The notes under the pieces are model-generated. The model was not told the DNA's origin, searched no databases, and saw only the letters and a program-made list of their open reading frames with translations. A stretch of 64,000 bases of DNA from Basidiobolus meristosporus CBS 931.73 (Eukaryota > Basidiobolomycota > Basidiobolomycetes > Basidiobolales > Basidiobolaceae): NCBI GenBank assembly GCA_002104905.1, contig MCFE01000388.1, positions 19,075 to 83,074 of the forward strand, written 5' to 3'. A program made the translations under genes and the position numbers. Shown piece by piece: positions 22,131-34,224 of this stretch; position 1 is the stretch's first letter; every line of letters begins with the position of its first letter.

Positions 22131-25100
22131 TCAGAATGTTGATGTGTTGAGGGCAAATTGCGAGGGTGCTTCGTAGTCCATTTGACTGAAGGCAACCACA
22201 TATCTAAGTAAATGAAGCTGTAACCAGTCTGGAATATACTCCTCGGTGTGCGAAAAGGTCATCTTTTGTACGAGTTTGGCAATACCATATGTATCTATGG
22301 GTATATCTACAGGCAAGAGAATCTCGTCCGGCTTTTCCGAAAGCTCACAGCATTCGGTGATTTCGGCCACAAGAGTTGCTGGCAAAGGCTCCTCGTAGTC
22401 GGAGACTGAGTAAAGAAGTGTGATCTTCTTGATTTGGCCAGGATTCAGGAGTTCGCATGCTTGAAACAGGACATCGATATCTTGTACAGTATTTAACAAC
22501 GTCAACAACTTCGTGGCTTGGCGGAGTTGATCCAAATGTTGCAAATCAAGTTGCTCATAAGGAAGCCGTGAGGTCCATTCTTGCAGTTGAGTGATATTAG
22601 CTTGAATTTGGGTTCCTCGTTTCCACGAGCAGAAATTACGTCTATTCAGAGAAGGTTCAATATATATATATATTCGAGGTCTACTTTATAAAATGCCACT
22701 TACCTGGTGACGATGTTGTTAAACGCGGTGGCGCCTACGTAGTTCAGTAACTCTTCGATGATACGCTTCGCCATGGCTGGATCGACGAAGTAGCAATCCA
22801 ACAAGTTTCTCTCATGCTCCAAGAATTCAGAGACTATCTTCACAGTTGGTGGTATCATACTGTTTCTAGCATTGGTCATGATTTTCTTGAAAAAGCCCGA
22901 CTCCTGAACAAAGTACTCCATCAAAGGTTGGCTCTCGATGATTCCTGGGACAATGAGTCGACTAATACGTTTCTTCAGATCTTGCAGGAGAAGATTGTAG
23001 ATTTTCACAATTAGTTCCTCTAGCGTCTCCTTCATCTTGATCACCACCTTGGCTGGGTCCAGATAATCGGAGCTGTATCTCACGGAGTTCGGGTTCTGAC
23101 TCTGATAACGCTGATCTATGTCGACAATCCCTTGCAGCAAATACACACTATTTGCAAGCCAGTAATGAGCAACGTTTTCAAATTTGGCCGGCTCAGCTTT
23201 CAGGATCAACCCCTCGATGATTTGAGTCGATTGAGTCAGCAGCCTTCTCATCTCAAGCCCCAAATTATACACCCAGAACTGCTCCACACAAGTGCATATG
23301 AGATGTGCCGGGTACAATATCTCGGAGCGGGAAAGTGCTGATCGAGGTCCATCTTGGATCGGGATTTCCGATTCTCGCAGCAACTCTTCAATCTCGTTGA
23401 CTAGGCCCTCACTCTCCAAGATCGATGCAGTGTGTGCACTATTTCTAATGCCTGTAAGGGCTCCAAATGTCGCTCTTCTAGCAGATGCAATTTCCTCGTT
23501 GTACAGAGCTGCCGTCTGAGGGTTACTGAATTCTGGCAGCACTATTTCCTCACATGATTTCGTGGATTCAGTAGAGCCACTCTGCCACGAGTTGTGGCCA
23601 TCGTGAATCACTTCTGAGGTCAGCACCTCTTCTTGGCCATTCACTCCGTTCACACTTTCATAACTTGAATCACCCGTCATGCCAGACATCCTCTTTGTCT
23701 TCTGCAGCTCTTTTTTGATATTGGCGAATTCAGCCTTGAGCAAACTCAATTCCTCTTCTCTCAGCTCCAGGCTCTCGATCAATTGCTGACGCTCCAGAGA
23801 TAAGGCGGTGTTTTCGTTCTGAAGGCAGATCTTTTCTTCGATGTGTCTGGCAATCTCCTCCTCCAACTCACCGTTTCTGGCGGCAAAATCGTCACATCTG
23901 TGTTTCCAATGATCAACTTGATCATTTTCAATCTGGGTTTTAGAAATCTCGTCACGGTCCACTGCTTCAACATTGTCAGCGATTTCAATGAACGGAACGG
24001 AGGCTAATTCTATGGTAGGCGACTTGGGCTCTTCCGAAGATGCAGAGGTGCTCTCTGCATCTCTGCGAAGCCCATCCAAGTGGGCTTGAGCTAGAGAACG
24101 TCGGATGCAAGATTGAAGTAGCACAACGAGCCTGACCTGCCTTGCATAATCGCGTTCAGCAGTCAACCGACGATAATGTTTTTGGATTGTCGTAGCTGCC
24201 TTGTGCTGTTTAAGCTCAAGGACCTGTTTGACAGCGAAGTGCCTTCGAACAACGGTCTGAACCCTCGATATGGAGCGTAGATCATGCCGGAACTGTGACC
24301 TCTGGTGCACCATTTTCCAGTTCTTTTGTATACGTGTGGCAGCTTGGTTTTCACGCAGTTTCCGTACGAACAAACGCGCCAGTTTACAACGTGCATGTGA
24401 TTGTAAGATAATGGTATGTGCTCGGAGGACCTTATAATTTCTTTGAGCAAAATACCGGCGGATGTTGCTCTGTATTCTGCACGCAGAGCTGTTCAATTTC
24501 GTTGACCTTAATTTCTCCAGGTAAGCTAACTGGCCTGCCTGGAAAAATACTTTGGTGCGTCCAAGCTGATACTTTTCCTCGTCCTTTAGAGTAGACACCA
24601 AAAGGCTTTTAGAAAATTTGGTTGTATCCTTGAAATTCCACTGTGATGATGGGGCCAGCAGGTAGTAACGGTCCACAAACTCGTTTAAGGATCTTCTAGA
24701 CGGATAACCTTGACAACTGATACGAATTGTCTCCAATACACCGCAGGCTCTCAGTTGTGAAAGAACCATCTGGGAGTCAAAATGCCAAGGCTTCTTTTCC
24801 TCATTGGGCTTTATGCAACGAATATAGTGGACATTGGTAGAGCTAATGGTCTCCATCAGGTTGACAAGTGAGCCTTTGAACGTAGAACCTAGAGTTTTCT
24901 TGACGTTCCCGGTGGTAGGGCTTCTTCCATTCTTTGGAGAGTTAGAAGGGGGCTCGTTGTTGGCCGTAATGATCTCCTTCAAGAAACCGAACTTGGTGGC
25001 CATCAAAACCTGGATCAACTCATCGGAGATGGTGTCCTTGTTCTTCTCCAAGAATCCGTTCACTTCGTAGGTAACATCGTGAGCGTAGTGGCAAATGGTA

Positions 25101-27227
25101 AAGGCCTCGTTGGAGAATTTCGGTTTCTTGAAAAACGCATTTTTCTCTGGAACATCGAGCTGCTTGTAGAGCTTAGATACTAAAGATAGATCTGAGCCCT
25201 TTGGCATTCTGCTTTCCTCGTCCAACAGCGCCAGCACACCCAATTTCCCCTCTATCACATCGATACAAGGCTGATTATCACTGAACTCAATAAACTGCCA
25301 GCCAATCTCCTCCTTTATATACTCTTCCTGTTCCAGCTTGAAGACATGCTTGTTAAACTCTTGTTGGAGTTTTTCGTTCGCATAGTTGATGCAGAATTGT
25401 TCAAACGAGTTCTTTTCGAAGTGCTCAAACCCGTATATATCCAGCACTCCGATAAATGATGCCACGGTACTGGGATCGGTTTCGCTGCACAGGCTTTGGT
25501 TGATAATCTTGATCAGCCATCCAAAAAGGTTGGTATAGATGTACTTGGAGACCGCGTCTCGTGCGGTTATTGACTCCAAAGGGGATAAGGAATTGGTAAT
25601 CCTCTCGGATCGCATGATGATTTGTTTCTTCATCAGCCATTTTCGAAATTCGGCTGGATCAAGACCCAACAGAGCTGTAGCGGTCGTGAAGGCCAGATCC
25701 TCGACATCAATCGCAGCGCCATGCTTCTCAGAGCCAGCAATGTTAATATTACCAAGGTGCAGTATGGCGGCCAGGATCTTGAGTATGTTCTTCTGAGCAT
25801 CCTGCGTAACCCCAACTAGCTCCAGCTGATTTGCGTGTTTGTTCAAACTCCTCTTTGTCGTCCACCCCGTTGATTGTTCCTAGTCCACCTTGATTTAAAT
25901 AGTGGTATGTGCTGTAATCATCCAGCGATAGTTCCTCCTTCTCTTCTGAGGAGGCGCCTGCACATAGCTACATCCACGACGCATTAATAACTAGCAGTTA
26001 CTCCGAAAGATATGGCTCACCTACCTGATAAAATATGTGGTAATTACGCTCAGTGTAAGGCTGGTGAATCAGACGGGATCTTTCTAGAAGATAAGTACGT
26101 ATCCGAGCGCCAACAATGTTGGTTGTTTGGTCAAACAAGATCTGTTTTCAAGCCGTGAGTTTCTTATACGAGACTGAAGTAGTGTGTGTTGCGTACCTCA
26201 ATATATTTCCCAAAACGGGAGCTGTTGTCATTTCTAGTAGTTTTGGCGTTACCGAAAGCCTCGAGTATGGGATTGGTAGCTAACAGAAATTCAAATGGTA
26301 AGTACACTTAGCCTCACACCACCCGGTGAATGCCTTACCTAATATCTGTTCCTCCACTTCGCTTAGATCTGACCCGCCTGCTCAACAAAAGAATCAACGA
26401 AATGTAATTGTTTTGATGAGATGTAGAGCATGATTACCATTTCCTTCGGAGTCTTTGACTGAAGCAAAGTAACGCATGATAAACTTGGCGCTCACCGTTT
26501 TACCAGCCCCACTAGCGAGGAGGCACCCGGATTAGCATCTGGATGACAGTAATATTTTCCAACCATGCACGAACCTCTCTCCAGAAACAACTATCGTCTG
26601 GTTTTGATTCTCTCGCAACATACACCTGTAGGCATCTTCCGAGATGGCGAACAGATGTGGCTTCAGCTCACCTCGCGCTTTCCCCGAATATTCCTGGATG
26701 ACTTCAGGCGAATACAGAGAAACTTTATGAAATGGATTGCATGCAATCAGAACTATTCCCGAGTATGTATAGATTTCTCGCTGTGTATAGCGAGTATGGA
26801 TGTTGTGAAGTACTGGGATGAAAGTTAATCCATGCTCGAGCAATCCTTTGTGGAAAATACGCACCAGCTGGCTCATGCAAGTAACTTAGATTCGTCAAGT
26901 CGTCAATCCCTTCCAGAATCGGAGGATTACACAATGGGGGTAGGTCTGCTTGCTTGCATTTGACTTTCTCGAGGCTATACTGTTGGTTTACAAGCTTGGA
27001 CATGGCGAAGAGATAACACCATATGTGAATATGGGAAATCGAGAGAGGGCGAGCTATATCAAAGGACTTACTTGATCCCCGTCGGTTTTCATTTCAAAAT
27101 ATACAGTAGAATCTTCTATCCTTTTAGAGACTATCTGTCCCTTCACCCAGCCGTCTTCCTGGTCTGCCAGCCATACTTGGGTATCCTGTTCAAAGGTATG
27201 ATTCAATACGATGTTTTCACAGCTCAT
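22131..27227 (-). CDS. MYO5: Class V myosin heavy chain (frame broken once)
   Basis: Actin motor that carries vesicles and organelles to growing tips. In order: SH3-like start ([17 protein letters not shown]), motor with P-loop VVSGE|SGAGKT split by an intron near 26,510-26,575, [26 protein letters not shown]-type switch region (reads [20 protein letters not shown]), [12 protein letters not shown], about six IQ motifs (24,490-24,080), a short coiled coil and a C-terminal DIL domain ([11 protein letters not shown] to the stop at 22,131). The last intron is 22,642-22,703. Start ATG at 27,225-27,227. At 25,826 one extra base shifts the frame between EEFEQTRKS and LELVGVTQD in the motor domain. 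With the rest intact, this is either an assembly error or a recent inactivation. Confidence 0.9.
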
Positions 27228-28715
27228 CAAGAAAGAATAGAACCTTTTCGTATGCCTCTAGAATCTGAAGATTATCCATTTCCCGTTATGTTTAGGCGAA
27301 ACGATATATTTTTTGGACCAAAGATGAAGTACAGAGCCGGCGCTTATATGAGGGTGGGTGGGCTAACGGTATTCCAAATCGAAAATAAGGCCAAAGGTTC
27401 ATAAACAAGGAACCTTGCTATCAATGAAATAAACAAGCTCACTCAGGGCGTGTACGGAGTATAAATGAAGGATAAAGAGTCCGTAGAATTCAAGGGGTAG
27501 AAGTCACAAAAATTCGCGATCACACCCGGCTACACAGGAACGCACCTGTCACAGCCTCCTCACAGCATCTTCAGATACTTCATTCCGGTTCACATGCACT
27601 AATCGTGCTACCGCTTTCATTGATGGATACATATAGTGAAGATTTGGTAACTCATTTAGTCCTCCTTTGTATTGATCCAATGACCTGAATATGAGTACGT
27701 TCTCTGATAAACATTGTGTAAAACCTCTCAGGTGTATAAAGTGTGAAAAGGGTGCAATTTGAGTGTCGCATATGTATGCCACTCTTGATTTGCTCCAATC
27801 AACTTGGATGCATGTACTACTATTTGACAACGTCAATGATGTTGTATGCATTGCTGTAGTGAGGGAATTCGACAGTGATTGGCTTGTACTTCCCATCCAT
27901 CTATTAAAGACTATTATCCATTAAAAGACCATGAAACTTGCGATGTCCTCGATAATGCACCTCATGTTAAAATAATCCTCCGATACCAGTACGTCAACCT
28001 TTATTAACTCCACAAGTTCCATGCATGAACAAGGTGCAGGTATTGCTCTTTACACGGTCTAATGAATCTGACACATGAACGTGTGCACCTTCCAGTACTC
28101 GGGATTATTTTCTATCCGATACCACATACCTGATGACCTGACTCTCCCTTTTACCATTCAGTCATAAATTTCTCGTTTGACCTCTAAGTAATCAGACGAT
28201 TCAAATATTGAAGCAATTAGGATCTAAACCCAATCTGGACTGGAATAGAATTTCCTTACTGCAGTCCTGTAGCGGTCATCTTGTTGACAAACCAACAAAT
28301 AATTCAAGTGTTCAAAGGAAAATTCTACAACATAGTACAAGTTTGCCGATATTCAGGGGGGATTAATTGTTCGTTGATGCGATCTCTTGAAGGCGGTGGT
28401 AATTGGCTTAATGCACATCAAGACCCTAATGTAACTTTCGAGATGCATACTGATTAAGAGGTATGCAGCCGCATGGATCCACTAATTATCGTATAAAGAA
28501 AAAGGAAAACCGAGGTTAAAACATGATTCAGTTACTGTTCAATAACAAAATGAGTAGCAGGAAATTGCATATGTTTGCAAAAACATATAAATACCTGTCA
28601 AGCAAAGCTACAAATTGAATTTGCAACAAGGAATATCACAATGATATTTTTCAAACGCACAACGAAGATACCTCAAGGAGTAATGACTCTTAATGATATG
28701 CCAAATCAAATGTAT
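27228..28715. other. AT-rich intergenic region, nothing recognised
   Basis: About 1.5 kb upstream of the myosin gene. No reading frame resembles a known family and no tRNA or clear repeat was found before tRNA-Pro copy C. Confidence 0.4.
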
Positions 28716-28787
28716 GGCTCAATGGTCTAGTAGTATGATTCCTCGTTCGGGTCGAGGAGGTCCCGGGTTCAATTCCCGGTTGAGCCC
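28716..28787 (+). tRNA. tRNA-Pro(CGG)
   Basis: Identical to the other three tRNA-Pro(CGG) genes. The TTTT terminator and the 3' flank GCTACAC are also shared with copies B and E; the 5' flank is unrelated, so the duplicated segment starts at the gene itself. Confidence 0.97.
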
Positions 28788-29102
28788 GTTTTGCTACACA
28801 AGCTTACGTATGCTTTTGTCAGCCATATTTTCATATCTTGAACCCATGAATATTCCTATGCCCTCCTAAAATCAGTGACTTCCCACTATCAAGAATTCCC
28901 TTTAAATAGGCGATGCTGTTCACCCGAAAACCTTGGATCATGTGCACATGCCACGGTGATTAGGTATCTTACGGCCAAGTCACTGCCATGATAGCTAACA
29001 TAGTTATCCAAGTGCTCTAGATGGCAAGTCAACAATTAGGAACCAACTACCAGTAACCATTTATTTGGTCTGTGGGAAATTGTGCCGAAGCGTTGACCAT
29101 AT
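28788..29102 (+). repeat. tRNA-Pro-associated repeat, copy C
   Basis: Runs from the tRNA 3' end through the core (28,935-29,102) and stops at GCGTTGACCATAT. It is nearly identical to copy B over this length. One core base differs in the hairpin (TAGTTATC for TAGCTATC). Confidence 0.85.
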
Positions 29103-29490
29103 TTCTATTTTATTTATCCACAACTTTGAAATTCCCAAATATGATAATTTGATACATAAATATTCTTGGTAATTATTGGAAGAATTCGTCAAGTAACTTG
29201 GTATATTCTTGGAAAAATAGCATTGTCTATTCGGCAACCTACGTAACTGGTGTCGGATAGATAGTGTAGCAGATTGAGAAATTTTACATCATACGTCTCA
29301 CATAGAAAGTCATGGAATTATCCCTTGGGCGCAATGACACGGCAGGAACCATCATGGGATTGCCATAGTCAGGAGTGTGCATCCTGCAAGGGGCATGGAA
29401 CATCGCCAAATGGGTGGCAGTAGAGAGGGTTGATTTATTCATTGATTGACATGTATGAGGAGGAATAGAATCGAATAAAACTCAAGGTAA

Positions 29491-29512
29491 ACGAAACGAA
29501 ACGAAACGAAAA
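29491..29512 (+). repeat. (CGAAA)n microsatellite
   Basis: Four uninterrupted ACGAA/CGAAA units just beyond the 3' end of NIC96. Confidence 0.8.
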
Positions 29513-29534
29513 GGGAATGTTAATTATATTACAT

Positions 29535-32500
29535 TAATTCATGAAGACGTCCAACCGGTTCAACTGTGCGTAAGTATCGGCTGGCATTCTGAACTGAATC
29601 ATTCCGGCGAACACCATGAGCGCCCTAGCCTTCTGACGGATGAGAAGCATTTTCTACATGGATCAACAGGTTAATGTGGGTCATGTCCGGAATAGTTGAA
29701 GGTAGGGTTCACTTACGTTTTGTCGAGCAGAGTCGCTGTAAGGGGAGTTCTTGAGTGGCCCGTAGATCTTGGAGAGCACATTCATGGTGGTCAAAAGGAT
29801 ATCGGGGAAATGGCGGCCAATATTTTCATCCAATCCCTTGAATTCATCGACCTTCCTGCTGATGAGGCTCATGTCATTCTCAAGAGGGATGATATTTAAG
29901 GCCTCGATAGCCTAAAATGTTGAACGTGGTTAGTGTTTGCAAGAAAACCCCCTGAACGATCCCGGGTTACCATTAATGCGTCTTCCCAACGGTTGCTTTC
30001 GGCCAATGACTTGAACTCCAACAACTTGAGTAGGATGCCGCAGGTTTCTTTGCTCTTCTCGGAAACCTTGGAGATCTTTTCTGGACTCTGCATGTAGTGT
30101 GAGATCACCTCTTCGGCAGTGGTTTTGATGTTGGAGGTGCTGGACAAACCAACCACTCCGGAAACGTCGTTGGCGAAGGTTTGCTGCTTTTGAAGAGGCG
30201 CGGCAAGAGAGTCGGAGAGTTGCTTGATTATCACCATGATGACAGTATCATAGTCCTCGGCCAAATCATAGAGTCGGAGGGCATCTGAGAACTTGCCTTC
30301 GGTGTAGTTCCTCTCAGCAGTGCGCTTGGTAAGATCTCTGACGAAATCCTTCTCGTTCTGGATTGAAATAAGCGGAAGGTATTTTTCGATGGAGCCAGGT
30401 TGGTGGGTTCCATCAGGTCTTAGGTCGCCCAACAGAGTTTGGTAGTCTCCAGTCTCCATGACCAGATCACAGATGTAGTCGTGACAAAGGGTGATGTAGT
30501 CCTGACCAACTGAGTGGCCAAAGAGACAGAGGATGCACAGGTAATGCAGGGCCTCCAATGGGTCGGAGCGTGCAAACATATTGGTGTATTGGTGAATCAT
30601 GCGAGGGATGTTGAATGAGACAGAGTCGAAGCCAGTGGAATCTGTGTCCTTGATCAAGAAGTCCATACTCAAGTTCTGCAGGTCTCTGGGGACCTTGAGA
30701 AGACCATAATAAGCGAGAGCAATGGCAAAGTGAACAGCCTCCACCTGGTATCTGTTAGACACATAGAGGTAATGGACAGCTCTCTCAAATTGGCAACTGA
30801 GCAGCAGGACTTGGAAGTAATGGATGGGGTTGTTCCCCTTAGGGTTGAAATGTGCTGCTCCGAACTTGAGTAAGAGTGTTTGGAGGTCACGTAGAGAATA
30901 TCTTTCGTGGACCAGGTCGCTGGGATCAATGGATTCTCTGATCAGAGTCAATTGCAACCAGAGGTAGTCCTCGGTGGTTTGAATGACATCTGCCACTGTC
31001 TTCTGCTTCAGTTCGCATCTGCCAAGAATCTTGTAAACGGCGATTTTGTATGGATCGGGAATGTCTCTAACGTTACGTGTTTGCTGAGTGTACTCAGCAA
31101 GCAGATATTCACGCATATTGTTGGGAAGAAGATGGTTTTCGTCGTTAAGATATGCCTTGAAATAGGCGACGAAAGAGCTTTCGGAGTTTTGAAGGTAGTT
31201 TTGATGCTCCAAGGCAAACTTGTAGGCTTCTTGAGCATGACCGGATCTCAATAAATAATAGATGTGTGCCCAGATGGGTGTGTTGTTGTAAACCTCAAGG
31301 TGAGGAGGGAAAACGTTTCCGGGTCTCCAAAGCTTCAGGTTAATATAAGCACGGATTTTGTTATGAATGGATGGAATACCGCCCAGGTTGGCATCTTGAG
31401 GACGCATAATAATAGTCTTTTCGATGTGCTCCAGGAATTGATCTTCCAAATATTTGCGCGAGTTATCAACAAGCTCCTGTCGGAGTTTAACTGCCTGAGA
31501 ACTGCTATAGTTTTCGTTCAGATAAGCTCTGGAATATTGCCCTTCCTCGAGGGTCTGTCGCTGGAAAACGCCATTGATAACGTGTTGCTCTCCAACAACT
31601 GTAGCCAATAGCTTCCAGCTGTCAATGATTTGTTGGGCTTTCATGTCCCCGCTCAAGCTTTTAGCGATTTCCTCGAATGCATGAACAACACCGTAGGCCT
31701 CCTTATTAAGACGATGATCGTTCAGCACCTTAACAACATTGGCGTAACGGATCATTCTTGAATGGGCTTGAAGGCCAGAGGCGGACTGGTTGCCCGAGCG
31801 CACACTTCTACCCAAGGTAGAAGCTCCCAGTTTCGAGCTGCTCAAGAAGTTAGAAGCAATCTCAGAGGAGCCGAAATCGGTTTCCATCCCCTCGACGCTT
31901 CTGCCCTTATGCTGGCCAAGTTCCTCGAATATCTTCTTCTTGGATCTTTCCCATTCGAGTGAGAGGAGGCGCTCGCAAGTGGAATCGAAATCTTTGAGTG
32001 ACTAAATTCAAAAGGTTGGTGATCCCGTATTTACTGACGTGGCTACCACAAACACCAACCTGCTTACGCCCTTCTTCTATGGCACTGATGATAATCTGTT
32101 CATATTCATGACGTAGATGACCCTATAACGTGTTTGTTTTTAGGAATTGACGTGGTATGGCGAACAGGGGAGTTTCTAGTACCTCGATATCTGTATCATG
32201 AATAGGCTTCAATGGCTCGAAAGTTGTAAGAGGATTGATGGAATTGAGCGTTTGTGTAAGTTCATCAGCATTAAAACCACCATCGGCAAGAAGATAATGT
32301 CTTTTCAGAGAGAGGGAGAAGAAAAGTTTGAGTTAAGCCCAGAAGATACGTTCCCTAACAACCAAGAACGGACTTACGCTTTACTATCGATTCCGTCACC
32401 AGTTCTAGCAGCCTTCGCGGCAAGTTTTCTAGAAGAATTTTCGATCTGACCAAGGCCGCGCTCTATCTGCGGTAAATCAACAGAAGAAGAAATTTGGTCG

Positions 32501-32547
32501 GTCAAACGACGCGATTGCTCCAACAGTTGCTTAAGATTAGCCGCCAT
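29535..32547 (-). CDS. NIC96: Nucleoporin Nic96 (Nup93)
   Basis: Linker nucleoporin of the inner ring of the nuclear pore complex. The start MAANLKQLLEQSRRLTDQ leads into the N-terminal motif region that binds the Nsp1 complex. The alpha-solenoid follows: SRMIRYANVVKVLNDHRLN, SWKLLATVVGE, RPGNVFPPHLEVYNNTPIW, PIWAHIYYLLRSGHAQEAYK and FERAVHYLYVSN. The main exon spans 31,887-29,930, with short exons on either side. The last exon codes MIQFRMPADTYAQLNRLDVF and MN before TAA at 29,535-29,537. The length of about 830 residues fits the family. It is divergent from HOP2 across 341 bases. Confidence 0.95.
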
Positions 32548-32888
32548 GATGGTGTGTATATTCCAAGATTGACCGAGGTGACCGTAGTCGTCTAAAGGCT
32601 TGCTAAGGAATAAGAGATGAGAGATTTCAAGAATTGATTTGTTTTGATGATTTTTCTTTTTTCAATCATTACCATAAATTTTTCGTAGGTTACTTTGGGT
32701 ATGATCTTGAGCAATTATCGGTTTATCCCAATTTACAAGCATTGATTCGAACCTTGTACGCGAAATTCCAATGTAATTCACCAAAATGCTAAACCGCAGT
32801 ATCCTAGCATTTGTTGACATAAGCTATGTTTAATGGGTAGGGAGGGTAACATGCGTAAGAGCCAGATACTCCTTGGTTATTAAAGAGA
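32548..32888. promoter_or_regulatory. Divergent promoter NIC96 / HOP2
   Basis: 341 bases between start codons of a housekeeping and a meiotic gene. AT-rich; no named site is recognised. Confidence 0.45.
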
Positions 32889-33975
32889 ATGGCACCTGCC
32901 AAAAAGAAGGCCAAAGTCGAGAGCAGCGACGATGGTATAGTAATATCTGCTACTATAGTCCGCTAGTCGAGATGTTCATACTTGCTTTTGTGGAAGCTGA
33001 ACAAACCGTACTTGAATACCTACACAAAACTAACAGGCCTTACAGTGCCAGTATGAACGTCTATCTATTTCCTTTTATTGCTCTCACTCACTCGGCCTTT
33101 GTTGTCCTCAGCCGATATTTTCAACAATCTTCACGGGGCAGTTGGGAAAACCGCGATTCAGAAGATCCTGACGCAGCTTGTAGAGAAAGAGGAGATTATG
33201 GGGAAGGTGTACGGGAAGCAGTGGGTTTATTGTATTAGTCAGGTAAAACAGGACTCTGGATCCACCCTTCGTAGCGGAAAACTGGCAACTCCAGCGTTCC
33301 ATATTTAGGACAAGTTTGAAACACCTTCTCAAGGAGATTTAGACAATATGGATGAAATCATTGAGGACCTGAAGCAGAAGCTGGAGCAACAGAAAGAGAA
33401 AAACAAACAGCTGGCCTCAGGTAATGGGGAAGTTCGTTAACAACAGATATGCTGGTGATTCAGTTCGCGTTGTTTAGTTTTAAGCGGGCTCAATAACTCG
33501 CTCACAAATGGGGAGATCGAAGCAAAATTAAGCTCACTCGAGGATGAGGTAAACTGAAATAGATAAAGGCAGTCATGTTATTCGATGCTAATTATTTTGC
33601 CAGAATAAGCGGTATGCGGAGAGGCTGGCCAATTTACGAGAGGGCGGTAAGCAAATGAGCCTGGAGGAAAAAAACAAGATCGACTCCGAATACGATGGTA
33701 ACCGAAAAGTCTGGAGGGCGCGAAAAAGAATGGTATGTCTTCAGCCCTTACATACAATGCGAGACAGATGGTAATATCCACAGTTTACCGATATATTCAA
33801 CACCATCACGGAATTTATGCCTGGCAAACCAAAGGATCTGCTGGTAAGTGTGTGCGCTTACCTAGCTTGATGCGGTATGAGTAATCGTACGTGCTATCCA
33901 TAGGTGGAGCAAGGGATAGAAACCGATGCGGATGTTGGTGTAGATGTCAATGCTGATCCGCTGGCCGGCATGTAG
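32889..33975 (+). CDS. HOP2: Meiotic recombination protein Hop2 (PSMC3IP/TBPIP)
   Basis: Hop2 forms a complex with Mnd1 that helps Dmc1/Rad51 pair homologous chromosomes in meiosis. The start MAPAKKKAKVESSDD is followed by the winged-helix exons AEQTVLEYLHKTNRPYSA and ADIFNNLHGAVGKTAIQKIL, QLVEKEEIMGKVYGKQWVYC, then the coiled coil EIIEDLKQKLEQQKEKNKQL. The C-terminal exons include MSLEEKNKIDSEYDGNRKVW and FTDIFNTITEFMPGKP. About seven exons; stop TAG at 33,973-33,975. The length, near 210 residues, is normal. Its presence implies a meiotic programme in this fungus, but that is inference. Confidence 0.93.
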
Positions 33976-34224
33976 GCAAGATTGGTTGAGCAGCATTGCT
34001 ACAAGGAATTGTACTTACTTGCTAAAGAAATTGATTTGCTATATAAATAACGAATAAATCCAACAACTTGGGAAGTAAAATCCTACCAATCATTCCATGA
34101 AGTATGATGTCAATGGGTCTGCGGATTGGTCCGTTATAAAGCCTATTTTGCAAGATATGTGAAGAGATATAGTTTCTGGTCTAAAACCCACATTATTGCA
34201 TACCATCCTTAATTTTATCAGTTT

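Noticed and set aside
3919-29102. Spaced repeats as a possible CRISPR array
   Set aside because: The repeats are long, tRNA-linked and kilobases apart in a eukaryote; no short regular spacers exist.
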